Shown here: in pieces, positions 33,214 through 42,749 of the stretch
Numbering within the stretch: position 1 is the stretch's first letter
Layout of the letters: each line of letters opens with the position of its first letter
Assembly (NCBI GenBank): GCA_901456055.1
Contig: CABDWT010000004.1
Location: forward strand, 496,001 to 560,000
Source: Phytobacter ursingii
GTDB lineage: Bacteria > Pseudomonadota > Gammaproteobacteria > Enterobacterales > Enterobacteriaceae
Reading direction: 5' to 3'
Length of the DNA stretch: 64,000 nucleotides
Position numbers and translations under genes: made by a program
The notes under the pieces: model-generated
The model's database searches: none
Seen by the model: the letters and a program-made list of their open reading frames with translations, nothing else
What the model was told of the DNA's origin: nothing

Positions 33214-34584
33214 TTAACGTAGCAATAAATAGAGGGTTTCATTGCCGCGGATGATTTGCAGGGCAATGACCGACGGTTTAGTTTCAAGGACCTTGCGCAG
33301 CTCGGCAATAGACTGTACCTGCGTACGGTTAATGCCAATAATGACATCATCTTTACGCAGGCCTGCCTGAGCGGCCGCGCTGCCTTTTTCGACGTTCTCA
33401 ATGTTGATACCTTTCGTACCATCTTTGAGTTGACCGTCACTCAACGAGGCGCCCTGCAGCGCCGGGGAGATCAGCTCAGCGCTGGCGGAAGACGAAGTGC
33501 TCTTATCCAGGGTCACTTCAACATCCTGCGGTTTGCCATCGCGCAGGATGCCCAATTTCACTTTTGCGCCCGGTTCCGTCGTTGCAATGCGCGAACGCAG
33601 CTCGGCAAAGCTATTCAGCGGCTTGTCATTAAGGCTGACAATCACGTCGCCCGATTTAATGCCTGCTTTCGCCGAACCGGAGTTCGGTAATACTTCACTG
33701 ACAAAGGCACCGCGCTGCACATTCAGGTTAAAGGCTTTGGCGATATCAGCACTCATCTCCGTGCCTTTAATCCCCAGCAGGCCACGTTTGATTTCGCCGA
33801 ACTGGATCAACTGGCGAGAAAGTGTTTGTGCCATATTACTGGGAATTGCAAAACCGATACCGACGCTGCCGCCGCTCGGCGCAAGGATCGCAGTATTGAT
33901 ACCAATAAGCTCACCGTTCAGGTTCAGCAATGCGCCGCCGGAGTTACCGCGGTTAATCGAGGCATCTGTCTGGATAAAGTTTTCCAGTCCTTCGAGATTA
34001 AGTCCGCTTCGGCCCAATGCCGAAACAATCCCGGATGTCGCTGTTTGCCCCAGTCCGAACGGGTTCCCGACAGCAACGACAAAGTCGCCCACTCTTAATT
34101 TATCGGAATCGGCGATAGCGATTTGCGTCAGGTTGCTGGGGTTTTGGAGCTGCAACAGCGCAATGTCGCTTTGATCGTCGCCGCCAATCAGTTTGGCCTC
34201 GAACTCGCGACCATCGTTGAGCTGGACATTGATTTTTTGCGCCTGGTTAATGACGTGGTTATTCGTCAATACGTAACCTTTTGCTGCATCGATAATGACC
34301 CCGGAACCCAACCCTTCAAAAGGCTGAGCCTGCTGCTGTTCAGGCATCTCGTCGCCAAAATATTTTTTCAGTTCATCAGGGACTTTTTGTCCTTGTACCG
34401 CCGTACCTTCCACCTGCACGCTCACCACGGCAGGTAAAACTTTTTCCAGCACGGGTGCGAGGCTGGGAAGCGCTCCCTGGCCTGGAACCTGCGATGGCAT
34501 CGCTGCCACAGTCTGGATGGGTGCCGAGAGAGATAACCCGACACTTAACGCTAACGCACTCAACAGCTGGGTTTGTTTCTTCAT
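33214..34584 (-). CDS. degQ: DegQ, periplasmic serine endoprotease
   Basis: DegQ is a DegP-like periplasmic protease and chaperone. The 456-aa protein (E. coli 455) starts at MKKQTQLLSALAL, a signal peptide ending near residue 27. The trypsin-like domain shows TNNHVI, DIALLQ and the active serine in NRGNSGGAL; two PDZ domains follow (SAKAGIKSGDVIVSLND and AAQAGLRKDDVIIGIN). The start was chosen over an open stretch upstream because it begins the signal peptide. It lies upstream of degS on the same strand. Confidence 0.97.
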   Translation of the reverse strand: MKKQTQLLSALALSVGLSLSAPIQTVAAMPSQVPGQGALPSLAPVLEKVLPAVVSVQVEGTAVQGQKVPDELKKYFGDEMPEQQQAQPFEGLGSGVIIDAAKGYVLTNNHVINQAQKINVQLNDGREFEAKLIGGDDQSDIALLQLQNPSNLTQIAIADSDKLRVGDFVVAVGNPFGLGQTATSGIVSALGRSGLNLEGLENFIQTDASINRGNSGGALLNLNGELIGINTAILAPSGGSVGIGFAIPSNMAQTLSRQLIQFGEIKRGLLGIKGTEMSADIAKAFNLNVQRGAFVSEVLPNSGSAKAGIKSGDVIVSLNDKPLNSFAELRSRIATTEPGAKVKLGILRDGKPQDVEVTLDKSTSSSASAELISPALQGASLSDGQLKDGTKGINIENVEKGSAAAQAGLRKDDVIIGINRTQVQSIAELRKVLETKPSVIALQIIRGNETLYLLLR

Positions 34585-34709
34585 TGATGCTGGCTCTCGC
34601 AACCTAAAGTGAAAGGGAAAACGATGCAAAACAGTTTGATGTTATTGAAATTTCAATCGAGTAACAATGAGGTTAATGACTAAATGATAGCTGTGATTAT
34701 AAAGACAGG

Positions 34710-34732
34710 ACGGGCGCAACCTGTGCGCCCGT
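34710..34732 (-). terminator. Terminator-like hairpin after zapG
   Basis: ACGGGCGCA pairs with TGCGCCCGT around ACCTG, 22 bp beyond the zapG stop. The T-run on the minus strand is poor (CCTGTCTTTATAA), so termination may be partial. Confidence 0.6.
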
Positions 34733-34754
34733 TAAAAATGCGGAAATTAAGTGA

Positions 34755-35153
34755 TTATTTGCGGTTTGCGTTGCCGCGCAGCAAGCCGGATGCACCTTCG
34801 GAATAATCGCGAGGAATCTGCACCGGCGCCTGATCGTTGCCCGCTTCGGACTCCGCCAGACGGTTACGGAAAGGGTTATCCTCAGCAGACATTTCCGGCA
34901 GTAAGCTGCTGGAGCTTTTTGCCATGTGCTGATAAAGCTGGCGGTAATCATGCGCCATATTGTCGAGAAGCTCTGCGCTGCGAGCGAAGTGATTGACCAG
35001 CTCTTCACGGTACTCTTCAAGTTCTGCTTTATTTTTTTCCAGCTCGTACTGCATTGCCTGTTGCTGGCGTAATTTCCGGTTTCCAAAACGCATGGCCACA
35101 GCACCAATGATGACGCCGACGACTAACCCAATTAGCGCGTATTCCCAGGTCAT
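34755..35153 (-). CDS. zapG: ZapG (YhcB), cell-division and envelope-growth protein
   Basis: The 132-aa DUF1043 protein has an N-terminal membrane helix (MTWEYALIGLVVGVIIGA) followed by a long coiled coil rich in K, E and Q (about residues 25-95) and a disordered tail. It matches E. coli YhcB, which connects division and elongation machineries and affects lipopolysaccharide and phospholipid balance. The start at MTWEYAL is chosen for homology and a ribosome site. It is divergent from zapE. Confidence 0.94.
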   Translation of the reverse strand: MTWEYALIGLVVGVIIGAVAMRFGNRKLRQQQAMQYELEKNKAELEEYREELVNHFARSAELLDNMAHDYRQLYQHMAKSSSSLLPEMSAEDNPFRNRLAESEAGNDQAPVQIPRDYSEGASGLLRGNANRK

Positions 35154-35342
35154 GTACTTCTCCCATTGTCTTATGGTTCCGTAGGGTAATAGCTGCAAGC
35201 TCCTTGCCTGCGCCTGATTATGCCACTATAACCGCTATTCGCGCAGAAGTGGAATCCCGACGCGGCATCGCGTAGGGTAGAACGACCTTTTTTTCGCCAA
35301 CCCTGTGGGCAGGATCGATTTTCAAGGAATAACGATAACACC

Positions 35343-36467
35343 ATGCAGAGCCTTACCCCGACATCGCGTTACCTCAATGCCCTCAACGAGGGTAGCCATC
35401 AGCCGGATGATGTGCAAAAAGAAGCTGTTAGCCGTCTTGATCTCATTTACCAGCAAATTGTGACCAAAGAACAATCGGCCCCGCAAACCCGTGGCTTGAT
35501 GGCGAAATTTGGCAAATTGTTGGGTAAGCGTGAGCCCACCACGCAGACCCCCGTTCGCGGCCTTTATATGTGGGGGGGCGTGGGGCGGGGTAAAACCTGG
35601 CTGATGGACCTCTTTTATCAAAGCCTGCCTGGGGAACGGAAACAGCGTCTGCACTTCCACCGTTTTATGCTGCGTGTGCATGAGGAATTAACGCAACTAC
35701 AGGGGAATAGTGACCCGTTGGAGATTGTCGCCGACCATTTCAAAGCCGAAACCGATGTGCTCTGTTTTGATGAATTTTTCGTGTCGGATATCACCGACGC
35801 CATGTTGCTCGGCGGATTAATGAAAGCACTCTTCGCCAGAGGGATTACCCTGGTCGCCACCTCGAATATTCCGCCGGACGAACTTTATCGTAACGGGCTG
35901 CAACGGGCGCGTTTTTTACCGGCCATTGATGCCATCAAACAGCACTGCGATGTGATGAATGTCGATGCAGGCGTGGATTATCGTCTGCGTACACTGACCC
36001 AGGCCCATCTATGGCTTTCGCCCTTAACCGAAGAGACGCAGCAGCAGATGGATAAACTCTGGCAAGTGCTGGCAGGGGTAAAACGTACTCATTCCCCGGT
36101 ATTAGAAGTCAATCACCGCCCGCTGGCGACGCTGGGTGTGGAAAATCAGACGCTGGCCGTATCGTTCGCCACGCTGTGTGTGGATGCCCGCAGTCAACAC
36201 GACTATATTGCGCTCTCTCGTCTTTATCACACCGTCATGCTGTTTGATGTTCCCGTCATGACATCGCTGATGGAGAATGAGGCGCGGCGTTTTATCGCGC
36301 TGGTGGATGAATTCTATGAGCGCCATGTGAAACTGGTGGTGAGCGCGGCGGTTCCGCTGTACGAGATTTACCAGGGCGAGCGACTGAAATTCGAATTCCA
36401 GCGCTGCCTGTCACGTCTGCAGGAGATGCAGAGCGAGGAGTACCTCAAGCGGCAGCATATGCCATAA
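35343..36467 (+). CDS. zapE: ZapE, Z-ring-associated AFG1-like ATPase
   Basis: ZapE binds FtsZ late in constriction and destabilises its polymers, mainly under low oxygen or high temperature. The 374-aa protein (E. coli 375) has the Walker A GGVGRGKTWLMD, Walker B LCFDEFFVSD, and sensor residues (ATSNIPPDELYRNGLQRARF) typical of the AFG1 family. The gene stands alone with about 190 bp upstream, divergent from zapG, and with the rplM promoter downstream. Confidence 0.96.
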   Translation: MQSLTPTSRYLNALNEGSHQPDDVQKEAVSRLDLIYQQIVTKEQSAPQTRGLMAKFGKLLGKREPTTQTPVRGLYMWGGVGRGKTWLMDLFYQSLPGERKQRLHFHRFMLRVHEELTQLQGNSDPLEIVADHFKAETDVLCFDEFFVSDITDAMLLGGLMKALFARGITLVATSNIPPDELYRNGLQRARFLPAIDAIKQHCDVMNVDAGVDYRLRTLTQAHLWLSPLTEETQQQMDKLWQVLAGVKRTHSPVLEVNHRPLATLGVENQTLAVSFATLCVDARSQHDYIALSRLYHTVMLFDVPVMTSLMENEARRFIALVDEFYERHVKLVVSAAVPLYEIYQGERLKFEFQRCLSRLQEMQSEEYLKRQHMP

Positions 36468-36561
36468 ATGATCCCCTCTCACCGTGGGTAATGGGCTGGT
36501 GGGAAGACGCTAAATGGCATAACCCCCTACCGAAAAACCCTCTTCAAATCACAAATAGGGG

Positions 36562-36600
36562 TCGATCTTTGACCCCGACTTCTCTATAATCCTGCGACCC
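36562..36600 (+). promoter_or_regulatory. rplM-rpsI promoter
   Basis: TATAAT (36585-36590) is followed by a GC-rich discriminator, typical of stringently controlled ribosomal promoters. A TTGACC hexamer lies too close (10 bp) to be the -35; the hexamer at the correct distance is TCGATC. A leader of about 155 nt follows. Confidence 0.65.
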
Positions 36601-36666
36601 CACGTTACAAGAAGGTTTTTTTCCCAAAACTTTCTCTGCGCCGGCATAGGCTATTCGAAGGGGTAG

Positions 36667-37182
<516 letters not shown>

Positions 37183-37194
37183 TCGGGATTATAG

Positions 37195-37590
<396 letters not shown>

Positions 37591-37620
37591 TGGGTTTCTG
37601 CGAAAGCAGAACGATTGGCG

Positions 37621-37648
37621 AAAAACCCGGTTTATACCGGGTTTTTTT
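37621..37648 (+). terminator. Terminator after rplM-rpsI
   Basis: AAACCCGG and CCGGGTTT pair around a 6-nt loop, with seven T residues at the end. Confidence 0.93.
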
Positions 37649-37903
37649 ATGGATAAAAATCACGTTATCCACAGTAACGAGTTGATTCGCGCTTCTTTTT
37701 CAGCATTTCCAGAATCCCCTCACCACAAAGCCCGCAAAATCTGGTAAACTATCATCCAATTTTCTGCCCAAATGCCTGGGATTGTTCATTTTTTGTTTGA
37801 TTTTTAAACGAGAGTGACTGTGCGCGTGGGTGGGTTACCAACATCTCGCCGGTCAAAGTAAGACTGGTTGCAGTAAAAATACTGAATATACCTGGAGGTT
37901 TTC
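37649..37903 (+). promoter_or_regulatory. sspAB promoter and leader
   Basis: The rpsI-sspA gap is 313 bp; beyond the terminator it holds no gene. TAAACT at 37744-37749 resembles the known E. coli sspA -10 box. GGAGG stands shortly before the sspA ATG. Confidence 0.5.
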
Positions 37904-38542
37904 ATGGCTGTCGCTGCCAACAAACGTTCGGTAATGACGCTGTTTTCTGGTCCTGTTGACATCTATAGCCATCAGGTCCGTATCGTGCTGGCAGAAAAAG
38001 GTGTCAGCTTCGAAATTGAGCACGTGGAAAAGGATAATCCTCCTCAGGATCTGATTGACCTCAACCCGAATCAAAGCGTACCGACTCTTGTCGATCGTGA
38101 ACTCACTCTGTGGGAATCACGCATTATCATGGAATACCTGGATGAGCGTTTTCCTCATCCGCCGCTGATGCCGGTTTATCCGGTTGCGCGTGGTGAAAGC
38201 CGTCTTTACATGCATCGCATTGAGAAAGACTGGTATTCGCTGATGGAAGTGATCATGTCCAGCAGCGGCGCGCAGGCCGATAACGCCCGCCGTCAACTGC
38301 GTGAAGAACTGATGCAGATTGCTCCGGTGTTCGGCCAGAAGCCGTACTTCCTGAGTGATGAATTCAGCCTGGTGGATTGCTACCTGGCGCCGTTGCTGTG
38401 GCGTTTGCCGATTCTGGGTATTGAACTCAGCGGCGCAGGCTCGAAAGAGCTGAAAGGCTATATGACACGTGTTTTCGAACGCGATTCATTCCTCGCGTCT
38501 CTGACAGAAGCCGAGCGCGAAATGCGCCTGGGCCGGGGCTAA
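37904..38542 (+). CDS. sspA: SspA, stringent starvation protein A
   Basis: SspA has a glutathione S-transferase fold without the activity. It binds RNA polymerase, helps late phage P1 transcription and supports stationary-phase acid tolerance by lowering H-NS. The 212 residues equal E. coli SspA. The thioredoxin-like half (about 11-85, SHQVRIVLAEKGV and NQSVPTLVDRE) and the helical half are evident. It is followed 4 bp later by sspB. Confidence 0.97.
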   Translation: MAVAANKRSVMTLFSGPVDIYSHQVRIVLAEKGVSFEIEHVEKDNPPQDLIDLNPNQSVPTLVDRELTLWESRIIMEYLDERFPHPPLMPVYPVARGESRLYMHRIEKDWYSLMEVIMSSSGAQADNARRQLREELMQIAPVFGQKPYFLSDEFSLVDCYLAPLLWRLPILGIELSGAGSKELKGYMTRVFERDSFLASLTEAEREMRLGRG

Positions 38543-38546
38543 GCGA

Positions 38547-39044
38547 ATGGACTTGTCGCAACTGACACCGCGCCGTCCTTACCTGTTGCGGGCCTTTTAT
38601 GAGTGGTTGCTCGATAACCAGCTCACCCCGCATCTGGTCGTTGACGTAACGTTGCCGGGTGTGCGTGTGCCCATGGAGTATGCGCGCGACGGACAAATCG
38701 TGTTGAATATCGCGCCGCGAGCCGTGGGTAATCTTGAACTGGCGAATGATGAAGTGCGTTTTAACGCGCGCTTTGGCGGCGTCCCGCGTCAGGTTGCTGT
38801 GCCGCTGGCCGCTGTGCTTGCCATCTACGCCCGTGAAAACGGTGCGGGCACGATGTTTGAGCCTGAAACGGCTTACGATGAAGATGTGGCCACGGTGAAT
38901 GACGACGACGAAACCGCTCAGCCGGACAGTGAGACGGTGATGTCGGTTATTGATGGCGACAAACCCGATCATGCGGACGATAACGATCCGGATGATGATC
39001 CTCCACCACGTGGCGGGCGTCCATCGCTGCGTGTCGTGAAGTAA
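38547..39044 (+). CDS. sspB: SspB, ClpXP specificity adaptor
   Basis: SspB binds ssrA-tagged proteins and delivers them to ClpXP for degradation. The 165-aa length equals E. coli. A folded domain (about 1-110) recognises the tag; an acidic disordered linker (rich in D and E, about 115-155) leads to the C-terminal RPSLRVVK module that docks on the ClpX zinc domain. It is co-transcribed with sspA. Confidence 0.97.
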   Translation: MDLSQLTPRRPYLLRAFYEWLLDNQLTPHLVVDVTLPGVRVPMEYARDGQIVLNIAPRAVGNLELANDEVRFNARFGGVPRQVAVPLAAVLAIYARENGAGTMFEPETAYDEDVATVNDDDETAQPDSETVMSVIDGDKPDHADDNDPDDDPPPRGGRPSLRVVK

Positions 39045-39049
39045 CATAA

Positions 39050-39079
39050 AAGCAGGGTCAATCGACCCTGCTTTTTTTT
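39050..39079 (+). terminator. Terminator after sspAB
   Basis: AGCAGGGTC pairs with GACCCTGCT around a 4-nt loop, followed by eight T residues. The T-run overlaps the stop codon of the convergent TetR gene. Confidence 0.93.
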
Positions 39080-39728
39080 ACGTCAGCAACCCCGGCGCCA
39101 GCCAACAGGCGATCGTTTCGCGCATGACCTTCCGCCTTGTGGCCAGTGCTTCCGGACGCTTAAGATCCTGCTGATAGATGATCGACAGCGTCGACTGGTT
39201 AATCAGATAGAAAAATCCCAGCGCTGACATGGTGATGTTGAGCTGCATCGCATCGATACCGGGGCGGATCGTTCCATCCTGCTGGCCGCGGTCCAGAATG
39301 CGTTGGGTTATTGAAAGCCAACTGCTGTTGATGGGGACAATCGTATCCACTTCCTTGAGATGGCGTGCTTTGAGCTGGTTCTCACTGTTAAGCAACTGGA
39401 TAAACTCCGGGTTCTCAAGATAGTAGTGCCAGGTGAAATCCATCAGTTCAAGTACCGCGTCGCGGGCAGGCAGATGATCCAGCTCCAGCGCGGCCTCTTT
39501 GGTGCGGATATCCTGGTACGCGACCTGTAAGACATGGGTAAACAGCGTATCCTTGTTCTCAAAGTAGTAATAAATCAGCTGCTTGTTCACATTTGCCGTC
39601 GCGGCGATCTGATCAATCCTTGCCCCGTCAAAACCCTTCTCAGCGAACTCCTTTTTGGCCGCATCAAGGATCAGGCTTTTTGTGAGATCTGGATCATGCC
39701 TGCGCTTTGTTCTGGCTTCCCCTTTCAT
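39078..39728 (-). CDS. TetR-family repressor of the adjacent catabolic operon
   Basis: The 216-aa protein has the TetR helix-turn-helix in the first 55 or so residues (AAKKEFAEKGFDGARIDQIA, then NKQLIYYYFENKDTLF) and a variable C-terminal ligand domain. The start at MKGEARTKRRHDP is fixed by GGAGG four bases before the ATG; an in-frame ATG upstream overlaps that site. It is divergent from a five-gene oxidoreductase/permease operon across 165 bp that contain two matching palindromes. I infer that it represses both directions and is released by the operon's substrate or an intermediate. I do not recognise a named orthologue. Confidence 0.85.
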   Translation of the reverse strand: MKGEARTKRRHDPDLTKSLILDAAKKEFAEKGFDGARIDQIAATANVNKQLIYYYFENKDTLFTHVLQVAYQDIRTKEAALELDHLPARDAVLELMDFTWHYYLENPEFIQLLNSENQLKARHLKEVDTIVPINSSWLSITQRILDRGQQDGTIRPGIDAMQLNITMSALGFFYLINQSTLSIIYQQDLKRPEALATRRKVMRETIACWLAPGLLT

Positions 39729-39770
39729 AGATCCTCCATTCAATTTATTGTTTTAATTGTAGTTTTAAAT

Positions 39771-39792
39771 AAATCAACCAGTTGGTTGATTT
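39771..39792. promoter_or_regulatory. Palindromic operator 1 (TetR side)
   Basis: A 22-bp palindrome has perfect 10-bp arms around GT; its core TCAACCAGTTGGTTGA (39774-39789) resembles that of operator 2. It lies about 45 bp before the TetR start, where it should cover that promoter. Confidence 0.75.
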
Positions 39793-39845
39793 TGAGAAGT
39801 CGATCATGAATTTAATTTTTCTCTCTTTCTATACTGCGTTCATAG

Positions 39846-39865
39846 TTTCAACTGATTAGTTGAAA
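39846..39865. promoter_or_regulatory. Palindromic operator 2 (catabolic operon side)
   Basis: A 20-bp palindrome has 8-bp arms around GATT; its core TCAACTGATTAGTTGA (39848-39863) shares 12 of 16 positions with operator 1. Its centre is 74 bp away, about seven helical turns. It lies just downstream of a candidate -10 TATACT (39830-39835) and 28 bp before the dehydrogenase start, a good position for repression. Confidence 0.75.
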
Positions 39866-39893
39866 TGTTTGGCACTCATCAGGGAGTATGCTC

Positions 39894-40682
39894 ATGATCC
39901 ATTCGCAACGTCCGGTAGCATTAGTGACAGGCTCGACACGGGGAATCGGTAAAGCGTGCGCGTTAGCGCTTGCCAGAGCCGGGTTTCACGTCGCAATTAA
40001 CGGACGCGATAACGAAGATGGTCGCGCCCGACAACAAGCCATGGTAGCGGAATTAGAACAATTTGGCATCGAAGCTCTGGCGTTACCGGGTGATGTTGCA
40101 GATTTAATTCTCCAGCAAGGGATGCTGGACACCGTTTTACAACGTTGGGGGCGCCTGGACTGCCTCGTCAACAACGCCGGGACGGCGGCAAAACAACGTG
40201 GCGATCTGCTGGAGGTCACGCCGGAGAATTACCAGTACTGTCAGGACGTCAACACCAGGGCAATGTTCTTTTTTTGTCAAAAAGCGGCGCGCGCCATGCT
40301 TTCGCAGGGTGAGCTTAATAACCAGCACCGCTCCATTATCAATATCACTTCCTGTAGCGCCCATAGCTTATCGATTTCTCGCGGTGAATATTGCGTATCG
40401 AAAGCGGCCGCCAGCATGGTGACGCAACTTTTTGCGCTGCGCCTGGCGGAAGAAGGCATCGGTGTTTATGAAATTCGTCCTGGCATCATCGAAACTGACA
40501 TGACCAGCGTGGTGAAACCGAAATATGATCAGTTGATCGGCGGCGGTCTGGTGCCGATGAAACGCTGGGGTCAGCCGACGGACATTGCCGTGGTCGTCGA
40601 TGCGCTGGCAAACGGCAACTTACCTTTCACTGTCGGTCAAATTATTGATGTCGACGGCGGCCTGAACAAATCCCACTTTTAA
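39894..40682 (+). CDS. Short-chain dehydrogenase/reductase, first gene of the TetR-controlled operon
   Basis: The 262-aa classical SDR has the cofactor motif TGSTRGIG (residues 12-19), NNAG (93-96) and the catalytic Tyr166/Lys170 in YCVSK with a serine near 153. It ends in the usual DVDGG segment. It resembles FabG-like 3-oxoacyl reductases but in this setting more likely oxidises or reduces a sugar or cyclitol carbon. The ATG at 39894 is preferred over 39888 because GGGAG is 7 nt away. It ends 15 bp before the next gene. The substrate is unknown. Confidence 0.85.
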   Translation: MIHSQRPVALVTGSTRGIGKACALALARAGFHVAINGRDNEDGRARQQAMVAELEQFGIEALALPGDVADLILQQGMLDTVLQRWGRLDCLVNNAGTAAKQRGDLLEVTPENYQYCQDVNTRAMFFFCQKAARAMLSQGELNNQHRSIINITSCSAHSLSISRGEYCVSKAAASMVTQLFALRLAEEGIGVYEIRPGIIETDMTSVVKPKYDQLIGGGLVPMKRWGQPTDIAVVVDALANGNLPFTVGQIIDVDGGLNKSHF

Positions 40683-40697
40683 TTGCGAGGCACAGCA

Positions 40698-41849
40698 ATG
40701 GCGACAATTTCCGTTGGCATTATCATGCATGGCGTAACCGGGCGGATGGGCAAAAATCAGCATCTGATCCGCTCGATCGTGGCAATTCGTGAACAGGGCG
40801 GCGTTGAGCTGGCGAACGGCGACAGACTCATGCCGGACCCGATCCTGATTGGTCGTAATGAAGAAAAAATTGCCGCACTGGCGAAACAAACCGGAATCAG
40901 TCGTTGGGGTACGGATCTGGATGCGGCGCTCGCCAACCCAAACGATACCATCTTTTTTGATGCCGCCACGACGCAGGCGCGCCCCGGTTTACTGAAAAAA
41001 GCCATTGCCGCCGGTAAGCATATTTACTGCGAAAAACCGGTAGCGGTCAGCCTGTCAGAAGCCGTCGAGTTATATCACTATGCAGAGCAGCAGGGCGTTT
41101 GCCACGGCGTGGTACAGGACAAACTGTGGCTGCCGGGGCTGCGTAAACTGCAAATGCTCAATCAGGCGGGCTTCTTTGGTCAGGTGTTGTCGGTGCGTGG
41201 TGAGTTTGGCTACTGGGTGTTTGAGGGCGACTTGCAGCCGACCCAGCGCCCGTCATGGAACTACCGACAGGAAGATGGCGGCGGCATTATTCTTGATATG
41301 ATCTGCCACTGGCGTTATGTCGTCGACAACCTGTTTGGCGAAATCAAAAGCATCAGTTGTCTGGGTGCGACCCATATTCCGCAACGTTTTGATGAGCAGG
41401 GGAACGCCTACAAAGCCACCGCTGATGATGCAGCCTACGCCACCTTCGAGCTGCATAATGGCACCATCGTGCAGATCAACAGCTCCTGGTGTGTCCGGGT
41501 GCGCCGCGATGATTTGGTGACTTTCCAGGTGGATGGCGTGAACGGTTCTGCGGTCGCGGGGCTGACCGACTGTCTGACGCAATCACGTGTGAACACCCCG
41601 AAACCGGTCTGGAACCCGGATGTTCGCCAGACACATGACTTCTTCGAAGACTGGGCGCCAGTACCTGATACCACGACTTATGACAACGCCTTCAAAGTGC
41701 AATGGGAACTCTTCCTGCGCCATGTTCACGGTGAAATCGACTTCCGCTGGAACCTGCTGGAAGGGGCAAAAGGGGTGCAACTGGTTGAACTGGCGCTGCA
41801 AAGCTGGAAAGAACGCCGCTGGGTCGATGTTCCGTCACTGGTGCGCTAA
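40698..41849 (+). CDS. Gfo/Idh/MocA-family NAD(P)-dependent oxidoreductase
   Basis: The 383-aa protein begins with a Rossmann fold (about 1-135) and carries the family EKP motif at 112-114. The substrate domain has the GGGIILDMICHW segment, where Lys113, Asp200 and His204 form the expected catalytic set. Relatives oxidise sugars, inositols or glycosides, often at C2 or C3. At 383 residues it is in the longer class, similar in size to levoglucosan and glycoside 3-dehydrogenases. The start is ATG 40698 with GCGAGG upstream. It belongs to the tight operon: 15 bp from the SDR and 9 bp to the TIM-barrel gene. Confidence 0.87.
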   Translation: MATISVGIIMHGVTGRMGKNQHLIRSIVAIREQGGVELANGDRLMPDPILIGRNEEKIAALAKQTGISRWGTDLDAALANPNDTIFFDAATTQARPGLLKKAIAAGKHIYCEKPVAVSLSEAVELYHYAEQQGVCHGVVQDKLWLPGLRKLQMLNQAGFFGQVLSVRGEFGYWVFEGDLQPTQRPSWNYRQEDGGGIILDMICHWRYVVDNLFGEIKSISCLGATHIPQRFDEQGNAYKATADDAAYATFELHNGTIVQINSSWCVRVRRDDLVTFQVDGVNGSAVAGLTDCLTQSRVNTPKPVWNPDVRQTHDFFEDWAPVPDTTTYDNAFKVQWELFLRHVHGEIDFRWNLLEGAKGVQLVELALQSWKERRWVDVPSLVR

Positions 41850-41858
41850 GGAGGCCAT

Positions 41859-42692
41859 ATGCAACAGCCCGATCCACGTCGTTTATCGATGAATACCGCC
41901 ACCGTCCGTAAGCAGTGGTCACTGGATAAGATCATCGACGGCTGCGCCCGTCATGAAATTCGTGGCATCTCGCCGTGGCGCGATCAGGTTCAGGCTCTGG
42001 GTCTGGAACGTACCGCGCAGATGATTCGCAGTAACGAACTGACCGTCAGCGGCTATTGCCGCGGCGGAATGTTCCCCGGTATTGATGAGGCGGCACGCCG
42101 TGCGGCAGACGATGATAACCGCCGTGCTGTGGATGAAGCACTGGCGGTGAATGCCGCCTGTCTGGTTCTGGTGGTGGGCGGCTTGCCGGGTGATTCGAAA
42201 GATATCACCGGCGCCCGCAGCCAGGTACGGGATGGTCTGGGCCGCCTGCTGGAGTATTCGCGCAAGGTGGGAATGCCGCTGGCGATTGAGCCGCTGCACC
42301 CCATGTATGCAGCGGACCGCGCCTGCATAAACACCCTGGAGCAGGCCAACGACGTGTGCGATGAACTGGGTGACGACGGGTTAGGGATGGCCGTCGATCT
42401 TTATCACACCTGGTGGGATCCGAAGTTTTTCCAGCAGATCGAACGTGCCGGACGGAAACGTATCCTGGGTTTCCATATCTGCGACTGGCTGGTGCCGACA
42501 CAGCATCTGCTGTTGGATCGCGGCATGATGGGCGATGGGGTGATCGACATTCGCGCAGCCCGTCAGGCGGTGGAGGCGCTGGGGTATCAGGGGGCGCATG
42601 AAGTGGAGATTTTCTCCGAACATAACTGGTGGCAACGTGACCCGGATTCGGTGCTCGCTACCTGCAAAGCGCGTCATTTAACGCATTGTTAA
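41859..42692 (+). CDS. Xylose-isomerase-like TIM-barrel sugar isomerase/epimerase or lyase
   Basis: The 277-aa protein belongs to the AP-endonuclease-2/xylose-isomerase superfamily. The metal-binding residues are recognisable: Glu144 (AIEPLHP), Asp180 (VDLYHTWW), His206 (FHICDW) and Glu250 (HEVEIF). Such enzymes isomerise or epimerise ketoses and keto-sugars or eliminate from 3-keto-glycosides. GGAGG lies just before the ATG, 9 bp after the oxidoreductase. The pairing of a Gfo/Idh dehydrogenase with this barrel is a recurrent catabolic module. The exact reaction cannot be told from sequence. Confidence 0.85.
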   Translation: MQQPDPRRLSMNTATVRKQWSLDKIIDGCARHEIRGISPWRDQVQALGLERTAQMIRSNELTVSGYCRGGMFPGIDEAARRAADDDNRRAVDEALAVNAACLVLVVGGLPGDSKDITGARSQVRDGLGRLLEYSRKVGMPLAIEPLHPMYAADRACINTLEQANDVCDELGDDGLGMAVDLYHTWWDPKFFQQIERAGRKRILGFHICDWLVPTQHLLLDRGMMGDGVIDIRAARQAVEALGYQGAHEVEIFSEHNWWQRDPDSVLATCKARHLTHC

Positions 42693-42749
42693 TCAGATTT
42701 TGGCTGTATCTGATGTCTCGTCAGTCTTACCAGGTTAGTCGAGGGAATT

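Noticed and set aside
36569-36574. TTGACC as the rplM -35 box
   Set aside because: It is only 10 bp from TATAAT, too close for a sigma-70 promoter.
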